A stretch of 5,842 bases of DNA from CAZAOY01 sp964486925 (GTDB lineage: Bacteria; Bacillota; Clostridia; Oscillospirales; Ruminococcaceae). The notes below the pieces were generated by a model. That model had not been told where the DNA came from. It was given only the letters and a program-made list of their open reading frames with translations, and made no database searches. The stretch covers positions 1 through 5,842 of the forward strand of contig CAZAOY010000083.1 of NCBI GenBank assembly GCA_964486925.1, written 5' to 3'. The translations under genes were made by a program, and so were the position numbers. Shown piece by piece: positions 5,834 through 5,842 of the stretch (its first letter is position 1; each line of letters starts with the position of its first letter).

Positions 5834-5842
5834 CCTTTCGTT

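Noticed and set aside
1..5842. Search for a novel defence, mobile or CRISPR-like system
   Set aside because: All coding space is taken by the conserved rimP-nusA-ylxR-ylxQ-infB operon. No inverted terminal repeats, transposase, spacer-repeat array or foreign-looking gene was seen.

Overview
The window is ordinary chromosomal DNA from a Gram-positive bacterium, most likely a Clostridia-type Firmicute (possibly Lachnospiraceae-like). Three things point that way: the gene order rimP-nusA-ylxR-ylxQ-infB, the presence of both YlxR and YlxQ between nusA and infB, and GGAGG-type ribosome binding sites. The taxonomic call is inference; no rRNA or other marker is present.

Every gene lies on the minus strand, so transcription runs from position 5842 down to 1. 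In that order: the tail of an upstream transcription unit ends in an intrinsic terminator (5805-5833). Then come rimP (5760-5236, 30S maturation), a 91-base gap with a small hairpin, nusA (start most likely 5144, stop 3825), ylxR/rnpM (3832-3569), ylxQ (3552-3226, L7Ae-like RNA-binding protein) and infB (3233 to the window edge, initiation factor IF2). nusA/ylxR and ylxQ/infB each overlap by 8 bases, and ylxR/ylxQ are 16 bases apart, so this is one tightly packed operon with likely translational coupling. The operon joins ribosome assembly, transcription elongation/termination, RNase P-linked RNA binding and translation initiation.

infB is the largest gene and fills more than half of the window. 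Its reading frame is open from 3233 through position 3 and the last two bases are TA, so it either stops exactly at the edge or runs on. The GTPase core is intact. The N-terminal half is unusually long and low in complexity: a Ser/Thr tract, then about 137 residues rich in Asn, Gly, Gln and Tyr with tandem repeats around GNRTGGYQ. That insert is the main unusual feature. It makes IF2 at least 1077 residues and creates several long but spurious open frames on both strands.

No mobile element, CRISPR array, tRNA or rRNA was seen, and no new multi-gene system. The points worth a second look are the IF2 low-complexity repeat, the uncertain ylxQ start (TTG or possibly ATA), the acidic NusA tail and a four-cysteine pattern in YlxR.
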